Source of the DNA: Pardosa pseudoannulata
Lineage: Eukaryota; Arthropoda; Arachnida; Araneae; Lycosidae
NCBI GenBank assembly: GCA_032207245.1
Contig: CM063503.1
Location: 104,028,387 to 104,092,386, forward strand
Direction: 5' to 3'
Length of the DNA: 64,000 nt
Of this stretch, positions 45,783-56,988 are shown one piece after another. Both the position numbers and the translations under genes were made by a program. Position 1 is the first letter of the stretch. Each line of letters opens with the position of its first letter. The notes under the pieces are model-generated. The model was not told the DNA's origin and did no database searches. It saw only the letters and a program-made list of their open reading frames with translations.

Positions 45783-46747
45783 CAAGGTTGGCTTCATTTG
45801 CCCAACCCGAAAAAACCCAAGTGGGTTTTTTCAAAATTGGGTTCTCAAAATCTTTATTTAAAATTCCACAAATTTAACTAATAATAAATATATTGAATTA
45901 AATCTATAATATATATTACATATTTCATCTTTGACAATGATCCTAGATTTTGTTTAATTTGAGGGGGTCTAAACTGCTAGAAAAAACAAAAACTTTTCAG
46001 GGGAAAATAGTTATCTGTATAGCAAATACAACAAAATCTAAATTAAACAAAGTTAATAAGAATGTATGATGAAAAAAATAAGAATATTGAAGTAATATAT
46101 GTGATAAAATTAATTGAAAAATGGACAAGAAAAATTAGGAAAAAAATATGTATAACAACTGCAAATAAATAAACATGGGGATAATATATATAATTAATTC
46201 TGCTACTTATATATAACTTACAAATTAACTAAAAAAAATCTTCTGAATGCTTTAATAACACAATACTGCTAACAAATATAGAGCAATAATTTAATACATT
46301 TTATTGAAAAGAAAAAACTTCAAATGCAACTATTTCAAAGCCAACTTTTAGTATAAAATAATCGCCATTCAAAACTAACTTTTTGATGTTAGAAAAATGT
46401 TATAATATGAAAAAAAAACTTATTTTAAGATTTCAAAATTTCCTTCTGCATAATTTAAAATTGATTTTAAAATTTTTCAATTTAAAAAAGTGATTAACAT
46501 TTTAAATTTATTTTAATCATACAATTAATTATATAGCCTGTCCTCTTACATAACAAAAAACCTGAATATTTTTCAAATCCCCAAAAAAGCATCTAAAACC
46601 CATTAAAGTATAGTAAAAACCCTGATAAAACCCGAAAAAGCCTAAAAACTCTGAAAAAACCCGAAAAAAGCCCAAAAACCCTGAAAAAACCCGCTGGGTT
46701 GGGTTTTTTCTGAAAAAAAAAAAAAACCCGGGTTTTTGCCAACCCTG
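45783..46747. mobile_element. 965-bp hAT-like element with CCCGAAAAA arrays
   Basis: The left end CAAGGTTGGCTTCATTTGCC and right end GGGTTTTTGCCAACCCTG are inverted repeats. The 8-bp duplication CCTAAGAA (45775-45782 and 46748-46755) is exact. Both subterminal regions contain repeats of an AAAAAACCC(G/A) motif, especially 46594-46735. The interior is AT-rich and shows no transposase. A 95-codon minus frame over the array (46529-46816) is low-complexity, not a gene. Its terminal TTGG/CCAA resembles the 9743 and 40188 elements, so the families may be related. Confidence 0.9.
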
Positions 46748-46755
46748 CCTAAGAA

Positions 46756-47126
46756 GCAATGTCAATGATCCTTTCGCAAGTAAAAGTGCAGCACCCGATG
46801 AAAAATTTGGCAACATGTAATAAATTTTGAGTTTTTTAAATTCTCAAGTATAGTTATCAGATCAATCAATTACAAAATATCCTGAAATTCTAAGTTTCAA
46901 ATTGAAATAGGAATCCTGAATTAAGTCGCAGCGCAAAAGTAAGTGCAATATTTCGTTCGTAGTTACTACTAACAATCCATTTTAATAATGTGATTTGAAT
47001 TTCCGGACGTCATACCATTTGCTAGAGTTCTACTCTATCATATTCGACATTCCCACTTTGATTTTACACACTGATCGCATATTCTGTAATTAAAATAAAG
47101 AGTACTTCCCAATTTATTAGTTTACT

Positions 47127-47127
<1 letters not shown>
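46756..47127. other. AT-rich stretch, nothing recognised
   Basis: No features identified. Confidence 0.4.
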
Positions 47128-47175
<48 letters not shown>

Positions 47176-47184
47176 CGTGTGTGC
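47128..47184. repeat. (GT)n microsatellite
   Basis: About 55 bp of GT repeats with GC interruptions near the 3' end. Confidence 0.95.
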
Positions 47185-50100
47185 AACTACAGTACAACTA
47201 CATGGGTATTTGTTCAAAAATGCATGTAGATGCATATAGTACCAAAATTACAGTAAAAATGACATTTATAATTTTCCAATAATATGTGTGTATAAATGCT
47301 TTTTCAAAAATTAATTTTTCTTTTAACATCGTATATAAATTTAAAAGTTATTGCAAAACGGAATTGATTTAATTTAAATGATTATAACTTTTATACAAGA
47401 ACTAAAAATTTATTTTCGAATTGTTGCATAAATATTACGATTAAGGTCTGTCGAACAGCATTCATGTATAATCAAAGATTTCAAGAAGAAAACGTTTGGT
47501 GGTATTTGAAGTTTCAGAAATACATGTAGACTTAAAATTACTGCTTTATTTCTTTTCTCTAAACACATTTAAATTTCAAATATTTCATAACTGTTGTCCG
47601 TGCATACTTTATAAAAAATTGTTATCTACAGCAGGAAAGGCCAAATCGCGGCCCGCCAGTAGAAATTTTGTGGCCAGCGGAGGAATTCACGAAATATATA
47701 AATAAAACAAATACCGCATTTATTAAATAAAATATTGAATTGATTAACATTTTCAATTCTTACCGATCTTCCTGAATCCAGATTTTCCCCCAAGATAGAT
47801 AGGTCACGCAAAACTTCAACCGGAACCTTTTGCATCTTTTTTTTTTTTTTTTATTTAGATGAATATAAATAAAATACATTTAAAGTCATAAAATTTAGCA
47901 TAAATAATTCTTTAGTACATTTTAATAAAAAGAATAATCAGTGGAGAGGATGAGCCTGGCGATCACTACACATTTTCCCCAAAATCATGGATTCAAATTG
48001 CTAATTGCATTCAGATTGCTAAACAACGATAATGCATAGTCAACAACTTTCAAAGGAATACAAGGAAGTATGAGACTGAGCTACTCATACAATTAGAAAT
48101 GACCCCGTGAGTCGCTTTTCCTCTGCATAATTGATGTTTCGACGCAATTTCAGGTAAGGAAAGTTCTCCAGATGGCAAACAGAATCTTGACAAGTTTTTA
48201 ACCTATTCTCAGATCAATAAACTCATTAGCAAATAAACTATACTGCAGTGATATCCAATCTATATCTAAAAAAGCCATTATGTCACTTTAAATAACTTGA
48301 AATTTCCATTCTTGATTGTTATCAAAGTGCATACATTTTTACTTAACATCTGCTATTTAATCTCATCATTTCAGAATTTTTCGAGAATTATAAATATCTA
48401 GAGCTTTAAACGACATTATACAAAAGTCAACAAGAGAAATATAGATCCGATAACTCAACAGACCTCAGAATGTACTAATTGTGTTTTTTCCGTATTTCCT
48501 TGTGAGGTTTCTTTTATAACAAAACAAATTTAAGAAACATTTGTGACAGCACTCCTGTAACACATCAATAAAAATTATTTAAAATGCAACTTATACCTCA
48601 AATTTTAAACTGAGTAGTAACGGGAATCAAACATCAAAATGTCAAAAGAATTATAAATTCTGAACTAATATATCAAAATTACTCTTCAACTGACGACAAA
48701 TCTTCAAAGACATTTTTATTAAATAAAGAAAAATCAGTTTTTCGTGTTACTTATTCTTTAGATATTCATCACCGACCAAGGTGAGATTTAATTGTCCCAA
48801 TTCTCTTCCACTATATATCCTCCATTTCGCACGAATTTTTGAGTAGTCACGCAGGAATCGCCCCAAAAAGAAAGGAAACAGAAATTGGATGCAAAGACGT
48901 AAACTTGGTAAGCTTACTTTTCGAGGCAAATGTCGAATTAACAATACAAGATTTCGCAAGCAAGCTCTTTGCCCCTCAATTACTTAAATACAACCAATCT
49001 CGTACAGAAATAGTGGAAGAACACTAATTTTTACAGACAATGTAAATAGAGAAAACGAAAAATCGTGTAGATCTGGTGAATGATACCATTGTTAGAGATA
49101 AAAGAAAGTTTCAAGCTAAAAAAATAAAAATCTAAATCAGTGAAACTGATCTAGAAATGACTTGTTATTTCTATGTATGATAATAAGATTCAGAATATAT
49201 ACACTTAAACTATCTTAAAGATAAATAAGCGTGAGTAAATATGCGGTGTATTGGCGATAGCTTAGCGAAATTGATAGATTTTATTTTGTTGCTTTAACTT
49301 ACATAGTCATGAAAAATGTATGAATTATACATACATGTAATATGGGCGAGACTCATTCAAAAGCACAACACATTTTATTTCTGGTGAGATACATGAAATC
49401 CATACAACAGGCAAGCACTTTTACAACCTCGTACAAATAATGTGATCCTGCACACACGTATTTCAAATAGGGATTTCTCAGGTAAAAAGACTACGAATAA
49501 TCCCTAAGCACAATTGATCGCGGGATAAAAATACCAATGTTTAAAGAGAACGCGCTAACTATTGGCTAAAGTAGTACAGACAGAGGCTGAATTAAGTTTA
49601 TAGTGTGTCTGGAAGAAAAAATCAGAATTACCGCGCAAAACCCCAACTTACTTTAAAAATAAAAGTTATTAAATTAATATTAAAATATGTAAATACGGGA
49701 TTTTAATATTACATACATATAAATTGTATTATCCTGTACCCAGTTAAAAACATAGCTGTCGACGTCCAAATATCAAGACATCATGGGACCAACAGCAAAC
49801 ATTTGCAGCTTGAGCGACAACTAAAGATGATTATCGACTGTAAGTAAAAGCTCATACGGCATGAAATAGGGCCAAAAACCCCTGATCCTCAGACGGTTAT
49901 ACAGTTCATTTTGTGATACATCCAATTGAAGATTAAGAAGTGGCAATAATAAGAGATCACAATAAAGCTAATCTACGATACTAAATAGTACACAAAAATA
50001 GAATTGGTTTGTCAGAAAATTGCAGTAAAAAGAATATTTATCCTTCCCATAACATGCATGTAGGTTATATCAAGCCAGACTTGTATACCAAACAAAACAT

Positions 50101-51634
50101 CTTGGTACCCATAAATTTAACCAGTAAGGCACGGGAAAGCAAATGGCAGCCCCAAGAGAAAGACACTGAAACTTATAATTAAAACAAATATCGCCTTTAT
50201 TATGAAATATTATTTGATTGATTTGCTGTTCGATTGTTAGTTTATAAATATTAAGAACTATAATAATGTACTGGTTTCAATTTTCCCATCTAAATATATA
50301 TGTAATACGGCCTGTCGGTATAAAATGCATGGCCAATGCGAACCTCAGAGTAGTTTGTTTTGCCCAGGGTTGCCGTAAAATATTCAGATTATTACAATCA
50401 TTCATAATATAAGCAAGGACCATTGCAGGTACTACTATTTTGTTAATAAAAGATAAGGTAAATTTTATTAAAGAAATCAAATAAAAAAACTAAACAAAGA
50501 AGAAAACTTCAAATCTTAATGTATACAAGTGTCAAGAAAATTTTGAAAATAAACATCCTGAAAATGCACCTTCAGAATCCGTTTATATCGTTACTTTAAA
50601 TTAAATTTTCAAGAGCGGCAAGTGACAATGGTAAACATTCCATCAAATACTTAATGCAAATTGTAATGCATTTGCACATAACTAATAATAGTAATTTATT
50701 TCAAGAAATGATATTTTCTTTCAAGGTCTAACTGCGTAGTTAAATCTCATACTTCCTGTTACGTTCGGCTTCGTCTGTAAAAGAAGTTTTCATTTGTATT
50801 TTTATCAAATTTTCCATCATAATGTTGAGCGTTGCCTATATTAATTGGGGACGATAAAGCAGATCTTTTCCGCCAGGACAAAGTATGATTACAACATACA
50901 AAAGACAGATAATATAATAAGACGTATAAAAGACTTGGAAATCTAGCATAAAAAGCTAAAATGAGCACAAAGGCCACTTGCTTCATAAAAGTCTTTTAGG
51001 AACGCTAATATATTAATTGAAAAACGTCTAGAGCAGCAAGAAACGTTGACAGTAATGTCTGACCTCATGTAGGTTTTGATAAGCGCCAAAAAGCAGAAAA
51101 TCAAACAACTAATTACGGCTTACGATAAATGTTTAGTATTTTTCATGATAAATTCTTAACCAACAAAGAACTTCATTCACGTGGAGGGAAGAACACAGAA
51201 GAAAATATGCCAGTGGCTTGAAAGAAAATGTACGCCTGCCTTCTCATTAAATATCAATTTTAATAAGTTTGCAAGCAGCTACTGCTATTACGCTCACGAT
51301 CCAGGCATTCAAATCATTTGGGTACCGTTAGCGTTATTGCGACGTGACAAAAGTGCCCTTGAGCGGAAATCTAATGTCAGTGCAAAGGTTGGATTTTCCG
51401 GTTCAACGTCACGCTTCTGTATGTGAATTGTGAAAGCAGTCTTTCGGAAGGTGTAACCTACAATGTTGAACATTCCCCACTATCACTCAACTGGAATATG
51501 GGAGAAAAATAAACCAATAGTGAAATCCGAAAACTTAGCGGAGAATTACAGAATTTGTTCATCTAAACTTTGGTCAGCACTTGACGATTTCAGAACTCAG
51601 CATAGCTCACAGCTATACAACTAGTGAAACACCT
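47185..51634. other. 4.4-kb AT-rich stretch with an orphan hAT-like end
   Basis: CAGCAGGAAAGGCCAAATCG then CGGCCCGCCAG at 47631-47661 resembles a hAT terminus of the GGCCCGC type, but no partner end was found. A minus frame (47626-47835) contains ENLDSGRS followed by GTAAGA on the minus strand, a possible splice donor. It is not enough to call an exon. Other frames (48747-48959 minus, 50759-50986 minus, 51181-51426 plus) match nothing known. Confidence 0.4.
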
Positions 51635-52155
51635 TTAACCCATTAACGCCCGGATATTTCTGATGACTATATATTAGTAAATACCTAACATAGAAGATAT
51701 TATAGACACCTGGAAGTAAAACAAAATATGAAATTTAAACATCTTTAAATATGACATCAAGTCATCATTAGTGACGAGGTGTCATTTTAAAACATAACAA
51801 GATGTCTTTAAAAAAAAAAAGGAAAACTTCGTAATAAGAGATTTATTTGCTATCATATATGAGAAAAGTACTGAAAAGAGATGACTCATTACAGATATGG
51901 CTATTAGACATGATTTTGACCGGTATACGTTCAGAATATAGGTCATAATACGTTCCTATTCTAAGCTTGAAAATCATAAAATGCCGATCGAAATGACAAA
52001 ATTATAAGTAAGATCATATTTGAAAACTTAAGAGATTATTCATAAGATTAATATCTATTTCCATTAAAAAGGAAGAATCGTTTCAAGAAAACAAAAACTC
52101 TACAAACCATTTTTTGACTGTCCTCAAATGAGGACGCTGGGCGTTAATGGGTTAA
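51635..52155. mobile_element. 521-bp TTAA-flanked miniature element
   Basis: The left end TTAACCCATTAACGCCCGG and right end CTGGGCGTTAATGGGTTAA form inverted repeats of about 17 bp with TTAA on both sides (51635-51638 and 52152-52155). A near-terminal CCTCAAATGAGG palindrome lies at 52121-52132. No transposase remnant was seen. This is a piggyBac-type insertion by its target site, in a family distinct from the others here. Confidence 0.9.
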
Positions 52156-52292
52156 GTGACCCAAACCTGACTAAACTTACAAAAATACACATGCTTATTT
52201 CAAGTTAATATATAATGACATCTTATTTTTGATAATTTACAAATTAAGCCTTCCATTAATAATGATTTTCATTTCAAGAACCTTTGGAAATA

Positions 52293-52790
52293 TTAACACA
52301 TTGTGTGAGGGTACATCTCGCAGCAGAAAAGTTACCAGGAAAGAGCGTTTCGCGCGTAAATTTCGTTATTCAGTTAAATCTCAATAGATCGAAAATTATT
52401 TAATTTTTTAACCAACTTTTAGTATTTTATATTGAAATATGTAAACAAATATATAAATAGAAATATATAAATAACAACCATACGATTGTAAACAAAAAAT
52501 ATATTTTTTAGTGGAAAAATTTATAATAGTATCGTAAATATGAAAAATCAAATAGAAATAGTAGTATATAGTTTTAATTTTTTCGAATTATGTGATATAT
52601 AAATATTTTTATATTCCAGAATCTATGTAGTAGACAAGAAATTTCAGCTTCGTTTTCCTGTATATACGATATTTTTTTTACCCTCAAACAAACCATGTTG
52701 TTACACTAACCCGTACTAGTACGTGAGCCGCGCTCAAGTATCAATCGTCAGAAAACGTACTAGTACGTGTCCCGCATACAATGTGTTTAT
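52293..52790 (-). mobile_element. piggyBac-type short element, inverted relative to 24743
   Basis: It begins TTAACACATTGTGTGAGGGT and ends CCCGCATACAATGTGTTTA, where the last TTAA has changed to TTTA. It matches the 24743-25309 element in reverse orientation. The CGTACTAGTACG palindrome occurs twice near the right end (about 52724-52735 and 52756-52767). No transposase block is present. Extra divergence and the broken TTAA suggest an older insertion. Confidence 0.88.
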
Positions 52791-53010
52791 TTAGAATGTG
52801 AATTAGTATCAAGAAAACGAGTAAATAAAGTAAATAACTGATTTCAATAGATATGAACTAAAAAAACTGCAGATTTAAATAGATATAATAAAACAATTTT
52901 TTATTTCTCCTAGATTCCATGTAAATAATTCTTTTCTCAGATCACTACAAATTATCTCAAAATCAGATTCTTAACTAGTGGTAAATTTGAAAAATCTGTA
53001 CTTCAGTTAT

Positions 53011-53157
53011 AAGGTTTCCACTGTTTCCAACAAGAAGTCCCTGTTGCTTAAAGTCGATTTCAAAGGGCTATAAACAGTTATACGATCTGCGGGATTCGAG
53101 CACATGACCTTGGGTACCGAAAGGCGGTATTATACCAAATTGGCCATCATTCGACCT
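53011..53157 (-). repeat. Worn SINE
   Basis: AAGTCCCTGTTGCTTAAAGT, CGGGATTCGAGCACATGACC and GGCCATCATTCGACC lie in SINE order. The 3' tail is poorly preserved. Confidence 0.7.
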
Positions 53158-53523
53158 TAAGTTATAAGACATTACATCAAGTGTGTCAAACTCTCAGTCC
53201 GCGACGAGTATTTCTGCTGACCACCCAATAAAACAGAAGTATTAATATATATTTCATTACTGAATTTTAAATTTATTCAACGCTATTTGTCTTTGATTTT
53301 CCAGTTCTAGGTATGTCATGCTTCTCATGCGCAGATATTTTCCTTTACTAAATGTGAAATTTGCTAACAAATCGAGAGTGGAAAATATTACCCGTGTAAC
53401 GTGACTGGTTTTCTCTGTCATGAGATAAAGATTTTTTAAATTCTCCGATTGAGTTAGAAATCATCGCGAATCTTTCAAACATTTTTCTTCTTTTATGAAC
53501 AAAACTGATAAATATATCTGCTT
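53158..53523. other. AT-rich spacer with orphan hAT-like patch
   Basis: GTGTGTCAAACTCTCAGTCCG (53181-53201) resembles a hAT terminus of the TCAAACTC type, but no inverted partner was found. Confidence 0.35.
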
Positions 53524-53631
53524 AGTTTGGTTTGTTTTGGAGCTCTACGGTGTACGGTTTGATTCCCGAAGACTAATGAAACCGGGACACACTTCATTCA
53601 CCCAAATCCGTACAGCTATGAACATCCATGC
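53524..53631 (-). mobile_element. Outer SINE, 3' half, split by an inner SINE
   Basis: The minus-strand SINE 3' body runs from the tail (GGTTTGTTTTGGAGCTCTAC on the plus strand) to GAACATCCATGC, where the inner SINE interrupts it. Its other half lies at 53810-53880. Confidence 0.85.
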
Positions 53632-53803
53632 GCCGAACGATGGCCAATTGGTTAGGGTGCTGGCCTTCCGTACCAGAGTTCGTGGGTTCGAATTTCACCG
53701 TGTCATGGATGTTCGTAGCCGTTCGGAATCGGCTTTAAGCTATAGGTCCCAGTCTCATTAGCCCTCGCGTTGCAAAAAGTAGACCCTAGCACTCCAAACC
53801 AAA
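53632..53803 (+). mobile_element. Inner SINE inserted into an older SINE
   Basis: The head GCCGAACGATGGCCAATTGG is followed by GTTAGGGTGCTGGCC, B box GGGTTCGAATTTCAC, central block CCGTTCGGAATCGGCTTTAA and tail CTCCAAACCAAA. It lies opposite to the outer copy. Short flanks CCATGC (53626-53631) and CCATAC (53804-53809) fit a small or decayed target duplication. The 88-codon frame spanning the junction is only SINE sequence. Confidence 0.92.
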
Positions 53804-53809
53804 CCATAC

Positions 53810-53880
53810 CAATAGAGGGATTCGAACCCACGAATTCTGGTACCAAAGAGCGGCACTCTACCCATTCGACCAACTCAGTC
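53810..53880 (-). mobile_element. Outer SINE, tRNA-head half
   Basis: The B box (minus strand GGGTTCGAATCCCTC) and head (GGTCGAATGGGTAGAGTGCC on the minus strand) continue the outer copy after the insertion. The head is of the TAGAGTGCCGCTCTT variant. Confidence 0.85.
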
Positions 53881-53959
53881 AAGAACGAAAGGTATCATCT
53901 GTCGTCTCAACAAATTTCGTTTCTCCTTTATTTTAGTTTGAGTTAAAGCATTTTGTATT

Positions 53960-54058
53960 GGATTCTGAAAGGGTACATAAACGTATGCCATCAGCGGGAT
54001 TCGAACCCTTGGTCTTCACTACCGAAAGGTTCCTGCCATTCGATCATCATCTGACTCA
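53960..54058 (-). repeat. SINE head and central part, 3' end lost
   Basis: GGATTCTGAAAGGGTACATA, ATGCCATCAGCGGGATTCGA and GAAAGGTTCCTGCCATTCGA lie in SINE order. It is unusual in lacking the 3' end rather than the 5' end. Confidence 0.7.
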
Positions 54059-54363
54059 AGACATGAAAACCAAATGTATAGGGAAACAAGAGTTTTAAGG
54101 AAGACAGTGTTCAAAATTAATCACCGATGAAAACACATAAACAAATACTCCTTGCAATGCAGAAACTCATCAATTAGAAAGTTCCAAAGAAAATACAACT
54201 CAAACATTTCATCGATTGTGTTAGGATCGTAAAATATATATCTTACTTAAAATTGAAATGAAATTTTCCGATTTCATAACACTGTGCTATCAGAGAAATG
54301 GTAACGGTAAAATTGATTCAAAAGATAAAATTACTATCAACAATGAAAAGAATGTAAAACAGT
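54059..54363. other. AT-rich spacer
   Basis: Nothing recognised. Confidence 0.4.
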
Positions 54364-54371
54364 TCTTTACA

Positions 54372-54653
54372 ACCGCGGTTCTCAAACTATTTGGTACAAG
54401 CATGACATGAGTGAATAAACAAGGTCAAATAATTTGATGTAATTTACTCGACTTCCCATAAAACAAAGTAATGAAAAATTTATCCAAAACAGTTTCATTC
54501 ATCGTTTTATACACATATGAACATTAAATTTCCTCTGTATTTTCCTCTTTTTCTTCGTATGTAAACTGTTTTAAGGGTAGCTATGTCACGAATTTTTTTT
54601 TTTTTTTTTTTTTAAGTTAAAAGTAAAACGGCGAAAAAAGTTTGAGAATAGCT
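54372..54653. mobile_element. 282-bp hAT-like miniature element
   Basis: The left end ACCGCGGTTCTCAAACT and right end AAGTTTGAGAATAGCT are imperfect inverted repeats with the GGTTCTCAAACT signature common to many hAT families. TCTTTACA (54364-54371) and GCTTTACA (54654-54661) fit an 8-bp duplication with one mismatch. A poly-T run of about 20 lies at 54593-54613. No coding remnant. Confidence 0.75.
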
Positions 54654-54661
54654 GCTTTACA

Positions 54662-54818
54662 GTATATAAAGTAACATATTTCAAAATTAAAATTCTTTGT
54701 AGAGTCTGCTTTTACGTGGTACAATCAAAACCCTATACAACTTCCTATTTCCCGAGTCATAATAAAAGGGCCATAATTTGTTAAAAGGTGACATCACACG
54801 TGCTCGTATTTTCTTTAA
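54662..54818. other. AT-rich spacer
   Basis: Nothing recognised. Confidence 0.35.
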
Positions 54819-54922
54819 CTGGTTTGGTTTGATAAGATTTTAAAATGACTCGTTTGGTTTGGAGCGCTATTGTCTACTGTTTTGCTCACGAGAGTTAATG
54901 AGACCGGGACCTACGGCTTTAG
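54819..54922 (-). mobile_element. Head-less SINE with interrupted 3' tail
   Basis: The minus-strand 3' body (CCGGTCTCATTAACTCTCGT, then TAGCGCTCCAAACC) lacks the central block and tRNA head. The tail is interrupted: GGTTTGGTTTG occurs at about 54831-54841 and again before GGAGCGC, with some 20 bases between. The GTTTTGCTCACGAG form belongs to the GTTTTGC(A)CACGAG subtype. Confidence 0.82.
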
Positions 54923-56215
54923 AATGAAAAATTAATATTTACCCATGCCAGAAACATTCGTACATTATATTGCCCTGTCCCTTGTAACCCGATGATTCCC
55001 TCAGCACTACGCTCCATTTTGTTCATTGAACAGTTAGTTCAAAGCAATAAGAGAAAGAGATAAAAAGCAAGAAAATATGTGCAGTAGTGGAAGAATTTCC
55101 AGAGGCCCGCGTTACGACAGAATACGGCTGAGTAACCGTTGATTTTGGAGGACTTTGCCTGATAGCAGCCTTTGATAAGAAGTTGAAGGAGGGAGAGATA
55201 ATAGGGCTTCTTTGCAGCCGCAATGCTCGAAACAATCAAGCTCTGTTTCAACTAACTAATGTGCCGGAAGCGTTGGCTGCGACAGTCGCATATATCTGCT
55301 GCATTGGAGGGGAGGAGGTGCCCTTTTTTCTTTTTTTTACACATTTCATATACAGGAAGAATTGAAAACGGATGAATTCTTAAACCGTCATGTGCACAGT
55401 TTTTCACATGCTTCCAGTATAAAAATGGAAAAGTATTGCACACTGGTCGAAATATATTTTTTTTCGCACGTTATAAATATTAAAAGCACCAGAGTAAAAT
55501 AAATTAATATAAAGAGAAGTTTAATATATTTATAAAAATAATATCAATAAAGAGGGTCTAGTTTAAAACCAAACGATATACTAATAATTTTAGTTGGAGT
55601 ATATAGATTTTTAATGCAACATCTTTTTGTATGTTATCAACATTAATGATACGGGCAGTATCGATCCTAGACTGTTGGCCGCCCGTGTACAAATTACAAT
55701 TAGATACCCCTTCTTTTTTACAGACCTTATGGTCGATTATATTTTGCTCAAAATCACATGCCACCCCCGTACTGTGCACCATTTTGACCCTCCCCTCTCC
55801 TCTACTAGGATCGACCCTGGATGCGGGTAACGCCATCGATTGTAGACGTCACTAACATATAAAGGAAGTTGCAACTATCAACGAACTAAAACTTTCAACA
55901 TGGAACCAAAATGTACTGACAAGCTATGGAAGAAACGAGCCGAAGGAAATTTTTAAGATATAGGAAATAATTTATTTTTATCTACATGTTAATATAGTAC
56001 CTCAGAAAAAAAACTAACTCTAAAAATGTTGACTTACATAAAGAAGTGGTACATGAAATATGTGAAATTCCAATTCTAATAACTGCATGCTTAAGCCTTT
56101 GAGGAGGTCAACATTCCTCGTACCATTAAAAAAATTTGATGCTTGTAAGAGTTCCGGAAACAGGTGGGAAAACATTTACCCTTTGAAGAATTTCACAAAG
56201 AGAACAAAATGAACT
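54923..56215. other. Two GC-richer patches, no gene proven
   Basis: The patches lie at about 55085-55325 and 55660-55855. Frames of 60-92 codons occur in several registers on both strands (55023-55251 minus, 55183-55365 plus, 55558-55836 minus, 55631-55855 plus). None shows a recognisable domain, and overlapping open frames simply reflect lower AT. The inner patch holds CGATCCTAG at 55671 and CTAGGATCG at 55804, exact reverse complements. If any host exon is present, this is one place to look. Confidence 0.4.
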
Positions 56216-56266
56216 TTGGTTTGGTTTGGAGAGCTACGGTCTACTGTTTTGCACACGAGGGCTAAC
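56216..56266 (-). mobile_element. Head-less SINE, only 51 bp
   Basis: TTTGGTTTGGTTTGGAGAGC and ACGGTCTACTGTTTTGCACA, then CGAGGGCTAA, are very well preserved, yet everything 5' of it is missing. This is what incomplete reverse transcription would produce. Confidence 0.88.
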
Positions 56267-56787
56267 TGCAGAGTTAGAGAACCAGAAATTGAGTGAGGTA
56301 CTTTCTAGAGATGAAAAACTATTTTCTAAGGATGGTCTGTATCAGTGGCTCTGAAAAGATGAGCTAGCTCCCTAGTGCACTCCGTAATATTTTAGAGAAA
56401 TAAAAGTCCAAATATAAAGATATTTATCACTTCATTACTGCTATATTGCTTTTTTTGTAAATTTAACATCAATCTACTGCCCCATATTTAGGCTGCATAA
56501 CAAAGTGTTTGCAAACCCATGTATAGAACATGATTTGTAAACCTCTTCAGTTCTGCTAAAATGATGATTTGAGTATTTGAAAGCTATAGCGATTTAGCTA
56601 CTTTTGCTGCGTGTGTAAAAAAAAAAAAAACTTGATATCAGTTTATATACGTTAGACACTGGTGGCTGACGTGGTATTGTTGTTGCGTAGAATACTTATT
56701 TTTTATATATGTGCACATTACTAATTTTGATATAAATACATCTTGGGGAAAATGGTTAGATTTTGTTAGATTAAACGTGATATTTAG
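56267..56787. other. AT-rich stretch, nothing recognised
   Basis: No features identified apart from short A runs. Confidence 0.4.
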
Positions 56788-56801
56788 AAAGCATATTTTG
56801 G

Positions 56802-56974
56802 TTTTGGTTCGGAGCGCTACGGTCTACTGTTTTGCACACGAGGGCTAATGAGACCGGGACCTACTTCTTAAAGCCGAATCCGAACGGCTATGAACATCCA
56901 TGCCATAGTGGGATTCGAACCCATGAACTCCGGTACCGACGATCAGCGCCCTAACCAACCGGCCAGCGTTCGGC
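56802..56974 (-). mobile_element. tRNA-derived SINE with exact 14-bp target duplication
   Basis: The minus-strand head is GCCGAACGCTGGCCGGTTGG, then TTAGGGCGCTGATCGTCGG, with B box GGGTTCGAATCCCAC, central block GCCGTTCGGATTCGGCTTTA and tail TCCGAACCAAAA. AAAGCATATTTTGG is repeated exactly at 56788-56801 and 56975-56988. Confidence 0.95.
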
Positions 56975-56988
56975 AAAGCATATTTTGG

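Noticed and set aside
46529..46816. 95-codon glycine/phenylalanine-rich frame
   Set aside because: It reads the AAAAACCCG subterminal array of a hAT-like element in reverse; low complexity and no homology.
47631..47661. hAT element with GGCCCGC-type end
   Set aside because: Only one end is visible, and no inverted partner or 8-bp duplication was found within several kilobases.
50370..50392. CAGGGTTGCCGTAAAAT as a hAT end
   Set aside because: No matching right end; a single short match is not sufficient.
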